Shown piece after piece: positions 1 through 6,914 of a stretch of DNA of 18,050 nucleotides (positions are counted from its first letter, which is position 1; each line of letters opens with the position of its first letter). Made by a program: the position numbers and the translations under genes. A model generated the notes under the pieces. That model saw only the letters and a list, made by a program, of their open reading frames with translations, did not search any database and had not been told where the DNA came from. Source of the stretch: Chryseobacterium sp. (GTDB lineage Bacteria; Bacteroidota; Bacteroidia; Flavobacteriales; Weeksellaceae); the NCBI GenBank assembly GCA_003852805.1, contig RDDY01000189.1, forward strand, positions 1 to 18,050. Reading direction: 5' to 3'.

Positions 1-726
1 CGAAAAAATGAACATATCTCTAAAGACTTCGTCTTTTCCTGTGTATTCGATTTTAAAATTGCGTAACTTTTCTACTTGTTCTTTGCTCAAAAATAATCGT
101 TTGCCTTTATCACGTTTTACACGAACTTTTGAAAACGGATAAATGTTTTCTTCAATTACATCTTCCCTTTGAGCATCACGAAACATTACGGATAAAATCA
201 ATAAAGAATAGTGTACCGTAGTTGCTCCATTTTTCAAATTGTTAGACATATAATTGATATAGTCTTTCAGCATCGTAACAGTAATATCATCGAAATAAAT
301 ATCCCTGTGTCCAATGAATTTTTCAAACTTGGCTACATACTGTTTGTAATTTTTATAGGTGGCAACTGATACCGTTCCTTTGATACGCTCGCAACGATTG
401 TAAGCATATTCAAAGAAGTTTGCCATATCCTTACCTTTTATTGCTTCTTTGAGTTTTCGGGCTGATACGGATTTTCTTTTGCGTTCGTGGTCTGCAACTG
501 TTCCTTCGGCATCGGCAATTTTCTGGGCAAGAAAGGCGTTCATTCTCGCACTATTGGTGTGGTTCTTCTTTATCTTCTGTTTGTCATCGTCCCATTCGTT
601 GTGCTTCAGCTTTACGCCTGTGGCAACAAATTTGGCTTTTCTATCTTTTATAAGTCTTATGTATAAAGGGCTATGACCTGTTTTGTCTTCTTGGTTTGTC
701 CGAAGCACTAATTTTATCGAAGCCAT
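1..726 (-). CDS. Tyrosine-type site-specific recombinase (integrase), 3' end outside the window
   Basis: The frame is open from an ATG at 726 down to base 1, giving 242 residues with no stop, so the gene continues beyond the left edge. It starts MASIKLVLRTNQEDKTGHSP and shows the N-terminal arm-binding fold usual in Bacteroidota integrases (about residues 1-85, with the KFVATGVKLKHNEWD strand-turn). A SAM-like core-binding domain follows (about 95-205, YNRCERIKGTVSVATYKNY onward), then the start of the catalytic domain (LSKEQVEKLRNF, about 219-230). The catalytic Arg/His/Arg/Tyr residues would lie outside the window and cannot be checked. Such enzymes excise and integrate conjugative transposons and genomic islands. 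The DNA is visibly more AT-rich than everything after ~940, which fits acquired DNA. The gene reads away from the flanking chromosome, so the element end probably lies in 727-938. Confidence 0.88.
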   Translation of the reverse strand, partial: MASIKLVLRTNQEDKTGHSPLYIRLIKDRKAKFVATGVKLKHNEWDDDKQKIKKNHTNSARMNAFLAQKIADAEGTVADHERKRKSVSARKLKEAIKGKDMANFFEYAYNRCERIKGTVSVATYKNYKQYVAKFEKFIGHRDIYFDDITVTMLKDYINYMSNNLKNGATTVHYSLLILSVMFRDAQREDVIEENIYPFSKVRVKRDKGKRLFLSKEQVEKLRNFKIEYTGKDEVFRDMFIFS

Positions 727-742
727 AAGAAAAAGTATTATA

Positions 743-851
743 TTTGTTGTACTAAAAAAACAATCGAGTGCAAAACGATGAAACCCTTTATAAATCAGCT
801 ATTTCAAAGCGGTGCAACCTGATACAAAGGTACAACATTTGGTACAACAAA
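743..851. repeat. Repeated GGTACAAC motifs upstream of the integrase
   Basis: The motif GGTACAAC occurs at 829-836 and 841-848 (12-base period), with a one-mismatch copy GGTGCAAC at 811-818. The reverse complement lies at 746-752, so TTTGTTGTAC (743-752) and GTACAACAAA (842-851) form a perfect 10-base inverted pair about 90 bases apart. They sit between the integrase start and the next gene, overlapping the likely integrase promoter. Arm-type integrase or excisionase sites, or operators for autoregulation, are plausible readings; this is inference from position and repetition only. Confidence 0.5.
825..851 (-). promoter_or_regulatory. Candidate integrase promoter
   Basis: On the minus strand TACCTTTG (832 to 825) is an exact match to the Bacteroidota -7 consensus TAnnTTTG. 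A TTTG that could act as the -33 element lies at 851-848, with a 15-base spacer that is shorter than usual. Transcription would begin near 818 and leave a leader of about 90 bases before the ATG at 726. Two of the GGTACAAC repeats overlap the promoter, so a protein bound there would compete with RNA polymerase. Confidence 0.45.
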
Positions 852-938
852 CCTAACATTTCGTTGCGTTTTTTTTGCATTATTTCGCTCTTTATAATTT
901 TATAACTTATTGATAATTATGTATTTAAATGCAAAAAG

Positions 939-1807
939 CTACATACGATTTAATACTTTTAATAACACAGTATTGGCCAAGAAAACAATCATTTCTTGCT
1001 CGTGGTAAGTCGGCAGTTCCCTGATCTTCAGGTCGCTCAAATAATTACTCAGAATGGCATTAAATCGGTGCTTGTCGTCATTTTTCTTGGCGTCGATGAG
1101 CATTACCGTCGCGTAACGCATTTCGTGATAAGGCATGTACAAACCGGTGCGCAGGTAATCCGCATAGCATTGTTCAACTTCGGTTGTTGTGGGAGTGAAA
1201 TCGTCGTTTTGCTGAGACAAAAAGCTGCCCAGATATAGAAAATTGCTCAGTGCCAGACGAGTCTTGGTTGATGCCGTTTTTCGGATGCGATCAGCCAGTA
1301 TTTCCCTGAACCTGTCGTTGCCAAAATAATTGTACTTGGGCAACCACGCCAATATACAATTGCTGACCCAATTGTTGTTGCCGTAGAGCTTGTAAAAATA
1401 TTGCAGATTTTCTTTCTCCGCGTAGATCACCTTCGCACAGTCGTTCAGCGTATCTACCGTAAGCGTGCTTTGGTGGTAATCCAGATTGTGGCGTTCTCCG
1501 TTATTGAAGAACACGGCCATATTCTCAATGAAGGTTTTATCTGCCCGGCTCGGTTTCTCTTTATTGCTGATCGTTTCGGCGAAATCCTGCCAATCTCTGT
1601 ATCCCACATAGCGCGCGAGCAAAGAAAGCGACGAAACGCTCAACTGCTTTCCTGCATCGATTTTTCCGAAGAATCTGCGCAAGGTCTGTGCACTCAAGGT
1701 TGTTTCGCCGGACAGTTCTTCAAAACTTTTCAGTGATCCCACAGCTTGCCGAACCGCTCGCGCACATGCCGTTGCGATTCATCTATCGGTGCGTTTTTAC
1801 CGGTCAT
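939..1807 (-). CDS. HTH-like hypothetical protein, apparently frameshifted near its start
   Basis: The main open part runs from a GTG at 1742 to a stop at 939 (267 residues). Its N-terminus reads SLKSFEELSGETTLSAQTLR and continues RRFFGKID..LSVSSLSLLARYVGYRDWQDF. I know this pattern from poorly characterised Bacteroidota proteins with a helix-turn-helix-like N-terminus; the remaining ~200 residues are helical-looking and match no domain I recognise. The GTG start cuts into the domain. A second frame starts at ATG 1807 and reads MTGKNAPIDESQRHVRERFG then KLWDH before a stop at 1730-1732. Adding one G to the GGG tract at 1738-1740 would join the two as FGKLW-GSLKSFEEL and give about 289 residues. 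The gene is therefore either a recent pseudogene, a sequencing error, or translated from the internal GTG. The function is unknown; a DNA-binding role is only suggested. Confidence 0.6.
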
Positions 1808-1893
1808 AAACTTTAACAATAAAAATAACTGTTTAAATAATCGTCTTTTGCAGTCATTTGTGTTATTAATGTTGTTTTACCTGCAATGTAGCA

Positions 1894-1924
1894 TAAAAAA
1901 AGCAGGCATCCGAGTGTGCCTGCT
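1894..1924 (-). terminator. Intrinsic terminator after the metallophosphoesterase gene
   Basis: AGCAGGCA (1901-1908) and TGCCTGCT (1917-1924) form a perfect 8-base stem with an 8-base loop. On the minus strand it is followed directly by a run of T (complement of the A run at 1895-1901). It lies 36 bases beyond the stop at 1960, so it ends the 4241-to-1960 transcript. Confidence 0.85.
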
Positions 1925-1959
1925 GTAAAAAATGAAATATCCGGTAGTTTATTAGGATT

Positions 1960-3165
1960 CTATATAAGCTCAAAAACCGTTATTTCGGGATCGATTCCCA
2001 CGCGGCCAGGATAACCCAAAACGCCGAAGCCTCGGTTGACGTAAAGGTATTTTCCCATCGATTCGTAAAGGTCCGCCCATTTGGGATATTTATATTGAAT
2101 AGGCGACCATTTCACATTTTTCAGGTCGATGCCGAACTGCATTCCATGGGTGTGCCCGCTCAATGTCAGTTGCACGTTAGCCGGATGCTTCTTTACGACG
2201 GCATCAAAGTGCGACGGATCGTGCGACATCAATATTTTGATCGCCTCCGGCGGGACGCCTTCTGAAGCTTTGTTCAGATCTCCCAACTGCGGAAACGGTG
2301 GCAAACCCCAGTTTTCGACACCTATAATATACAGTTTTTCGCCGTTTCTTTCGATCACCCGATGTTCGTTGCGCAGCATTTCAAAACCCGCTTCTTCTTC
2401 CAATCGAATCAAATTTTCGACATCGGCGCGCTGCGCTTCGGGCGTTTCCCATTCAAGATAACCTGCGTAATCGTGGTTGCCCAACACCGCGAATTTCCCG
2501 TCTCGCGCTTGGATGCTCTTAAACAGTTCGACGAACGGAATAAATTCTTCCGATTGGTTGTTCACCATATCGCCTGTAAACAGCACCAAGTCCGCATTTT
2601 GGCGGTTGATCATATCGATGGCGTGCTGCAGCTTTTCGGGTTTATAGAAAGTGCCCGAATGCACATCCGAGACTTGGACGATGCGATATCCTTTGAAGGC
2701 AGGCGGCAGTCCGGCAAACCGAATGCGTACGTGCCTGACCCAATGTCTGTATTTACCGAAGACAATTCCGTCCAACATCAGCAATGAAAATAACCCCGCA
2801 GAGGCGAGGCCCGCAACGCTGAAAAAACGGCGGCGCGAGGGCAGGTGCTCCGCATTTCCCGCCACCTTTTTCACGCCGTATTCTGCAAAGCGTACAATGT
2901 CGCCAAAGAGTAAAAATACGAAGGTGAGCAGCTTCGGGAAAACGAACAGTACCAACAGTGACATCATCCATTGCGCGCTCTGTCGGCCTGCAGTTCCTTT
3001 GCTGATTCGGAAGATGATAAAACCTATGGCAAGATAGACAAGAGCAGTGAAGACCCAGTAGGAGGCGCGAATCAACGGATTGGTCGTTAGCTGCTTGAAT
3101 GCCTGGTAAACGTAAAATTCAAGTAAGAAGAAAAGCGGTATGAAAATGAGAAAATCTTTCCGCAC
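1960..3165 (-). CDS. Membrane-anchored calcineurin-like metallophosphoesterase
   Basis: With a GTG start at 3165 the protein has 401 residues and begins MRKDFLIFIPLFF. Three hydrophobic segments (about 5-22, 35-52, 67-88) and a fourth near 115-135 precede a soluble catalytic domain from about residue 150. That domain carries the two-metal motifs of the family in order: VSDVHSG, GDMVNN, GNHDY, SHDP and SGHTHG. This layout resembles YkuE/YaeI-type phosphoesterases, some of which act on membrane lipids or nucleotides; the substrate here is unknown. The GTG overlaps the TAG of the upstream gene by one base (TAGTG), typical of translational coupling, so I prefer it to an in-frame ATG at 3198, which would add 11 residues inside the upstream coding region. 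The gene is the second of a two-gene minus-strand unit. Confidence 0.85.
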   Translation of the reverse strand: MRKDFLIFIPLFFLLEFYVYQAFKQLTTNPLIRASYWVFTALVYLAIGFIIFRISKGTAGRQSAQWMMSLLVLFVFPKLLTFVFLLFGDIVRFAEYGVKKVAGNAEHLPSRRRFFSVAGLASAGLFSLLMLDGIVFGKYRHWVRHVRIRFAGLPPAFKGYRIVQVSDVHSGTFYKPEKLQHAIDMINRQNADLVLFTGDMVNNQSEEFIPFVELFKSIQARDGKFAVLGNHDYAGYLEWETPEAQRADVENLIRLEEEAGFEMLRNEHRVIERNGEKLYIIGVENWGLPPFPQLGDLNKASEGVPPEAIKILMSHDPSHFDAVVKKHPANVQLTLSGHTHGMQFGIDLKNVKWSPIQYKYPKWADLYESMGKYLYVNRGFGVLGYPGRVGIDPEITVFELI

Positions 3166-4241
3166 TATGGTTTGGTTGGGATTTGATAGATGATGCAATT
3201 GATGTTCATGCCGGCGCCCACCGATGCCATTACCACTCGATCGCCGGGGTGGAATTGCTGTCCTTCCATTTCGCCACGGCGAATCAGGTCATACATGGTG
3301 GGGATGGTGGCAACGGACGAATTGCCGAATTGCTGTATGGTCATGGGCGCAACGGCAGGATCGTATTCCTTTTTTCCGAACAATCTGAATAGCCGCGAGA
3401 CCATGGCGTGGTCCATCTTTGCATTAGCCTGATGGATGATTATTTTATTGATATCGGCAATATCCAAACCGGCATCGTCGATTGTCTGTTTGATGGCGAC
3501 GGGTACATTTTTCAGCGCATACTCATAGATCTTGCGGCCGCGCATACGGATGTAATTTCCTCGCTCTGTGGATTCCGGATTCAGCGAGCAAGCATTTTGC
3601 AGGTAGAAAAGCTCGTCGCCATTGTCGCAGATGGTAGAACTTGCCATGATACCGCCGTCACTCTCTTCAATGCTTTGCAGGATGGTCGCGGCTGCGCCGT
3701 CGGCGAAGATCATTTTATTTCTGTCGTACGGATCGGTTACGCGGCTCAGCGTCTCGGCGCCTACTACCAGAATGCTTTTGGCTTTTCCTGCCTTTATCAG
3801 TGTGTCGGCCAAGATCATGGCTTCCACCCAACCCGGGCAACCGAAGATCATGTCGTAGTTTACGCACTTCCGGTTTTTGATGCCCAGTTTGTTTTTCAGA
3901 CGGGAAGAAATAGACGGCATAAAATCACTGCAGCCGTCTTGGCGCACATCGCCGTAATTGCTGGCGTAGATAATGTAATCCAGAGTTTCAGGGTCTATGC
4001 CGGCGTCTGCTATGGCGCGTTCCGCGGCTATTTTGCCCAAGTCACTGTTGACCATGTCATCATCTGCATAACGCCGATTTTCTATTTCCGTAATCTCCAC
4101 AAATTTACTGATAATCTCGGCGGTAGGTCTGTCAATCGACAAACCTTCATCGTCATAAAACTCAGAATTCTCAAAATAAGATCCTGAAATGATATTCTCC
4201 GGAAGATAGCTGCCGGTGCCGGTAATTATGCTTTGCGCCAT
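3165..4241 (-). CDS. 3-oxoacyl-ACP synthase III family protein (FabH-like)
   Basis: This 358-residue thiolase-fold enzyme carries the KAS III triad: Cys135 in DMIFGCPGW, His270 in IIHQAN, and Asn about 307 in QFGNSSVAT. The C-terminal glycine-rich strand VMASVGAGMNIN is also typical. KAS III enzymes condense an acyl-CoA starter with malonyl-ACP. The N-terminal stretch (residues ~20-60, FENSEFYDDEGLSIDRPTAE) is longer than in E. coli FabH and matches the separate Bacteroidota FabH-like group, which often serves special lipids or pigments rather than housekeeping fatty-acid initiation. No acyl carrier protein or other fatty-acid gene lies nearby, so the product cannot be named. It heads a two-gene unit with the overlapping metallophosphoesterase. 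Confidence 0.88.
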   Translation of the reverse strand: MAQSIITGTGSYLPENIISGSYFENSEFYDDEGLSIDRPTAEIISKFVEITEIENRRYADDDMVNSDLGKIAAERAIADAGIDPETLDYIIYASNYGDVRQDGCSDFMPSISSRLKNKLGIKNRKCVNYDMIFGCPGWVEAMILADTLIKAGKAKSILVVGAETLSRVTDPYDRNKMIFADGAAATILQSIEESDGGIMASSTICDNGDELFYLQNACSLNPESTERGNYIRMRGRKIYEYALKNVPVAIKQTIDDAGLDIADINKIIIHQANAKMDHAMVSRLFRLFGKKEYDPAVAPMTIQQFGNSSVATIPTMYDLIRRGEMEGQQFHPGDRVVMASVGAGMNINCIIYQIPTKP

Positions 4242-4267
4242 TATGTTTGAATCTTGAATAATAGAAG

Positions 4268-4275
4268 CAAAATTA
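4268..4275 (-). promoter_or_regulatory. Candidate -7 box for the FabH-like gene
   Basis: The minus strand reads TAATTTTG at 4275 to 4268, an exact TAnnTTTG match, placing a start of transcription about 20 bases before the ATG at 4241. No clean -33 TTTG is present; TTTC at 4293-4290 is the nearest. Confidence 0.45.
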
Positions 4276-4296
4276 AGAAATTAATGCCGGAAACTA

Positions 4297-4323
4297 TTGG
4301 AGCCAAAATAATTATTAAATTTG
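4297..4323 (+). promoter_or_regulatory. Candidate promoter for the unknown-ubiE-porT run
   Basis: TAAATTTG at 4316-4323 matches TAnnTTTG, with TTGG at 4297-4300 as a possible weak -33 element (15-base spacer, short). It lies about 26 bases before the ATG at 4349 and is divergent from the promoter of the FabH-like gene. Confidence 0.45.
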
Positions 4324-4348
4324 CTGTTGTGCTGTCGCGCCCCTGATC

Positions 4349-4912
4349 ATGAAAAAAAATACCCCGCTTTTCGGTTTTTTGGTTGCCTTCGGTGCCGTGC
4401 TGTTTGCCTTCGCCGTGTACTTCTTGTTTCTGAAGAAACCCAACTATTACTTGGTAGACAACCCGACGGCCGATACCTATTATTTCCAAGTGAACAACGG
4501 TCCCGAGAAAATCATTACATCGGGTCAATTCATTAAAGTTGATTTGAAGCAAGGAACCAACACCATAAAAGTGGCAGATGCCGGCCACCGCTTGCTTTTT
4601 GATTCTGCCTTTACGGTAACGCAGCCGCGCGGATTGGTAAACATAACGCATCACGATTATTACATCCACAACCAATACTACGGCAGGCAGCTGAACAAAG
4701 ATTCTTTGCTGCTCGCTCACCACGCGGTCATCGACGGCGAAGTTTTCCCCGGAGACATCCGCCACAGCAATAAGCTTTTTGAGGAGAACTTTTATTATAA
4801 TCTCGACGAAAACTACGATCGGGTTATCAAGAACATTCAGAAAGTTGAGTCGAGGACCAAGATTTACAGGAAACAGGATTTCCTAAATTTTTACAAAGAA
4901 AACTACAGATAA
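4349..4912 (+). CDS. Small membrane-anchored protein of unknown function
   Basis: The protein has 187 residues. A lysine pair is followed by one strongly hydrophobic segment (about residues 8-28, FGFLVAFGAVLFAFAVYFLF) and then a soluble part rich in Tyr and Asn with beta-like spacing (YYFQVNNG, GTNTIKV, GLVNITHHDYYIHNQYYG). No lipobox Cys follows the hydrophobic segment, so it is more likely an inner-membrane anchor with the remainder in the periplasm than a lipoprotein. I do not recognise the family. It ends four bases before the TTG start of ubiE and is likely co-transcribed with ubiE and porT, which hints at an envelope role but does not prove one. Confidence 0.75.
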   Translation: MKKNTPLFGFLVAFGAVLFAFAVYFLFLKKPNYYLVDNPTADTYYFQVNNGPEKIITSGQFIKVDLKQGTNTIKVADAGHRLLFDSAFTVTQPRGLVNITHHDYYIHNQYYGRQLNKDSLLLAHHAVIDGEVFPGDIRHSNKLFEENFYYNLDENYDRVIKNIQKVESRTKIYRKQDFLNFYKENYR

Positions 4913-4916
4913 TAAT

Positions 4917-5636
4917 TTGAAACAGATAACGCCATACAACAATGACGCTGCCAAGAAGACGCAGGTAGAAGATATGTTCGACAACATTGCGCCGAAGTAC
5001 GACCTGCTGAACCACGTACTGTCGCTGAAGATAGATGTTACTTGGCGCAACACCTTGGTGAAATGGCTTAAAAAGGATCAACCGAAAAATATCCTTGACG
5101 TAGCCACAGGCACAGGCGACTTGGCGATTACGCTGCAGAAAGGTACGGGCGCAAAGGTGACGGGTTTCGACCTTTCTCAGCAGATGCTGAACGTAGGCAT
5201 CGAGAAAATGAAAAAGCACGGCTTGGGCGATAAAATAGAAATGATCAAAGGCGACGCCGAGAATATGCCGTTTGACGACGAACAATTTGACGCAGTGACG
5301 GCAGCTTTTGGCGTCCGTAACTTTGAGACGCTTGAGAAAGGTTTGGCCGAAATGCGCAGAGTGGTCAGGAGCGGTTCATCGGTCTATATCTTAGAGTTTT
5401 CTAAAGTGGAAGGATTTTTGGCGCCGTTCTATATGTTCTACTTCAAGAACATTCTCCCGGCAATCGGCCGATTGATCTCCAAAGACGACCGGGCCTATAC
5501 ATATCTTCCTGACTCGGTGAACGCTTTCCCGTACGGAGAAACCATGAAGAATATATTACTGAATGTAGGTTTTTCAAAAGTTGAATACAAAAAACTGACG
5601 CTGGGCGTCGCTACCATTTATAAGGCTACCAAATAA
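4917..5636 (+). CDS. ubiE: Demethylmenaquinone methyltransferase (UbiE/MenG)
   Basis: The protein has 239 residues and is a class I SAM-dependent methyltransferase of the UbiE family. The SAM-binding motif I is DVATGTGDLA (residues 61-70), the acidic end of strand 2 is GFDLSQQM, and the family signatures MFDNIAPKYDLLNH (20-33), AFGVRNF and LPDSVNAFPYGE are all present. In Bacteroidota, which use menaquinone, it would carry out the last step, methylating 2-demethylmenaquinone to menaquinone. The start is TTG at 4917: the conserved N-terminus MKQITPYNND begins there and no ATG is available upstream before the neighbouring stop at 4912. The stop TAA shares its last A with the ATG of porT. Confidence 0.95.
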   Translation: MKQITPYNNDAAKKTQVEDMFDNIAPKYDLLNHVLSLKIDVTWRNTLVKWLKKDQPKNILDVATGTGDLAITLQKGTGAKVTGFDLSQQMLNVGIEKMKKHGLGDKIEMIKGDAENMPFDDEQFDAVTAAFGVRNFETLEKGLAEMRRVVRSGSSVYILEFSKVEGFLAPFYMFYFKNILPAIGRLISKDDRAYTYLPDSVNAFPYGETMKNILLNVGFSKVEYKKLTLGVATIYKATK

Positions 5637-6415
5637 TGGCTGTGCGGGGCAAATTTATAGGTCTGTTGTTTACTGCAGGGTCGTGCGCTTTATCGGCGCA
5701 GTTTCGCACCGTTGAGCGGATGGATCATTTGGAACAGTTTGACGAGAAGAAATTCAGTTGGGGCTTTTTCCTGAATGCCAATCGTTACAACGAGAAATTG
5801 GTTCTGGACCCGAAGTACGGTTACAACGACGGTCAAGACTTGGTTCACTATAAATCGGCTTACAGCTTCGGCGCCGGGCTGCTGGGCAAGATGCGCATCA
5901 ATGACAACCTCGACCTGCGCCTGGAACCGGGCTTGCAGTTCGTACAGCGAGAATTGTTTTTCAACACACAATCCAACGACCAATACGCTGTTGACGCAAA
6001 TGGTGACGATGTTTTCACGCCACTGCCGTTGGGTCCTGCGGATAAACACAGGAATCTGAAATCCACTTATATAGATATACCGTTGCTGTTGGAAGTTCAC
6101 GGTGATCGCTGGTACAATTCGCGGCCGTATATTGCCGGCGGGCTCAATTGGATGGTCAATCTGCAATCCAACGCCGACAGTGAGGACGACAACGCACAAG
6201 GAATCTTCCGATCTACAAGCAGCAATTTCGGCTGGTCTGCAGAAATGGGCTTGCAGCTGTATTTCAACCGTTTTAAACTGACGCCTGCCATCCGCGGTAC
6301 ATTCGTCTTCAACAATGAAGTGGTGCCCGACAAATCAAGCACGCCGCCGTATTGGGCATCGGCCATTGCAAACATGCATACACGCGCGTTTATGTTTGTG
6401 CTGAAGTTTGAGTGA
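5636..6415 (+). CDS. porT: PorT family outer-membrane beta-barrel protein (type IX secretion)
   Basis: The protein has 259 residues. It has a short signal peptide (about 1-21, FIGLLFTAGSCALSA before QFRT), then LEQFDEKKFSWGFFLNANRY, which resembles the PorT start where a linker leads into the first strand. Alternating strands follow through to a C-terminal aromatic strand (HTRAFMFVLKFE, ending in Glu after Phe). PorT is an outer-membrane barrel needed for type IX protein secretion in Porphyromonas and Flavobacterium. The ubiE-porT adjacency is one I recall from Bacteroidota genomes and supports the call. The ATG overlaps the ubiE stop by one base (TAATG). Other T9SS genes are not in the window. 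A generic porin-like barrel is the main alternative. Confidence 0.8.
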   Translation: MAVRGKFIGLLFTAGSCALSAQFRTVERMDHLEQFDEKKFSWGFFLNANRYNEKLVLDPKYGYNDGQDLVHYKSAYSFGAGLLGKMRINDNLDLRLEPGLQFVQRELFFNTQSNDQYAVDANGDDVFTPLPLGPADKHRNLKSTYIDIPLLLEVHGDRWYNSRPYIAGGLNWMVNLQSNADSEDDNAQGIFRSTSSNFGWSAEMGLQLYFNRFKLTPAIRGTFVFNNEVVPDKSSTPPYWASAIANMHTRAFMFVLKFE

Positions 6416-6453
6416 TTTTTATATTAAAAGCTATAGTTACCATATAATCAACC

Positions 6454-6480
6454 ATTTGAATCCGACAGATTCAAATTTTT
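6454..6480 (+). terminator. Intrinsic terminator after porT
   Basis: ATTTGAATC (6454-6462) pairs perfectly with GATTCAAAT (6468-6476) around a 5-base loop CGACA, followed by T to 6480. It lies 38 bases after the porT stop. Confidence 0.7.
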
Positions 6481-6535
6481 CGAATGTTTGGCGTAGCCGT
6501 TTGTCTCGATGGATTTTACAGTGAAAAATCTGTCG
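6463..6535. repeat. Long-range inverted repeat overlapping the porT terminator
   Basis: CGACAGATT (6463-6471) is exactly complementary to AATCTGTCG (6527-6535). The left copy includes the loop and part of the right arm of the terminator hairpin, so the two structures are mutually exclusive in RNA. The rest of 6416-6610 holds no gene that I can support. Confidence 0.4.
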
Positions 6536-6576
6536 TGGTCATTTCTTGGAACAGCGGTTTTTTATAAAAATATTCC

Positions 6577-6584
6577 TACATTTG
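6577..6584 (+). promoter_or_regulatory. Candidate -7 box for the coiled-coil/zapA unit
   Basis: TACATTTG matches TAnnTTTG exactly and lies 26 bases before the ATG at 6611. A clear -33 TTTG is absent at the usual distance; a T-run at 6558-6563 is the only candidate. Confidence 0.45.
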
Positions 6585-6610
6585 CTTTTAGTTAGAATGC
6601 GTCCTTTGAT

Positions 6611-6913
6611 ATGCTGAGTGAACTGGAAAGCAATTTTACAGCGCTGGAGAAACAAATCATAAAATTAAGCAGGGAACACCGTAGACTTGCCGAAAGTTAT
6701 GAGGATCTCTTAGCAGAACATACAGAGCTCAAGCATAAATATGAGGACACTTACCGGCAGAATCAAGAACTGCTGGAGGAGCAGAAAAAAATAAAAATAA
6801 TGTCGTCGATTGCCGGCAATCCCGAGCATAATCGATTGATGAAAAACCACATCAATCGGTTGGTGAAGGAAATAGACGCCTGCATCGCACAACTTCATAA
6901 CAGCGGTTTGTGA
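6611..6913 (+). CDS. Small coiled-coil protein encoded upstream of zapA
   Basis: The protein has 100 residues and almost all of the first 65 form a heptad-like coiled coil (LESNFTALEKQIIKLSREH, then LAESYEDLLAEHTELKHKY and NQELLEEQKKIK). A short helical tail follows (NRLMKNHINRLVKEIDACIAQL) that looks amphipathic. There is no signal peptide or membrane segment, so it is cytoplasmic. It has no family that I can name. It ends two bases before the ATG of zapA, so the two are surely co-transcribed. Its size and composition recall ZapB, which bridges ZapA at the division ring in E. coli; this is an analogy from layout only, not detected homology. Confidence 0.85.
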   Translation: MLSELESNFTALEKQIIKLSREHRRLAESYEDLLAEHTELKHKYEDTYRQNQELLEEQKKIKIMSSIAGNPEHNRLMKNHINRLVKEIDACIAQLHNSGL

Positions 6914-6914
6914 T

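Noticed and set aside
1746..1928. Small plus-strand open frame of 60 codons
   Set aside because: It runs into the terminator at 1894-1924 and overlaps the 5' part of the HTH-like gene; no ribosome site or motif.
3408..4187. Plus-strand open frame of 259 codons opposite the FabH-like gene
   Set aside because: It is antisense to a gene with a full catalytic triad, has no recognisable motif and has a composition expected of a mirrored coding frame.
4241..4765. Minus-strand open frame of 174 codons between the FabH-like gene and ubiE
   Set aside because: It is opposite the 4349-4912 gene, which has a sensible N-terminal membrane anchor, a promoter and tight spacing to ubiE.
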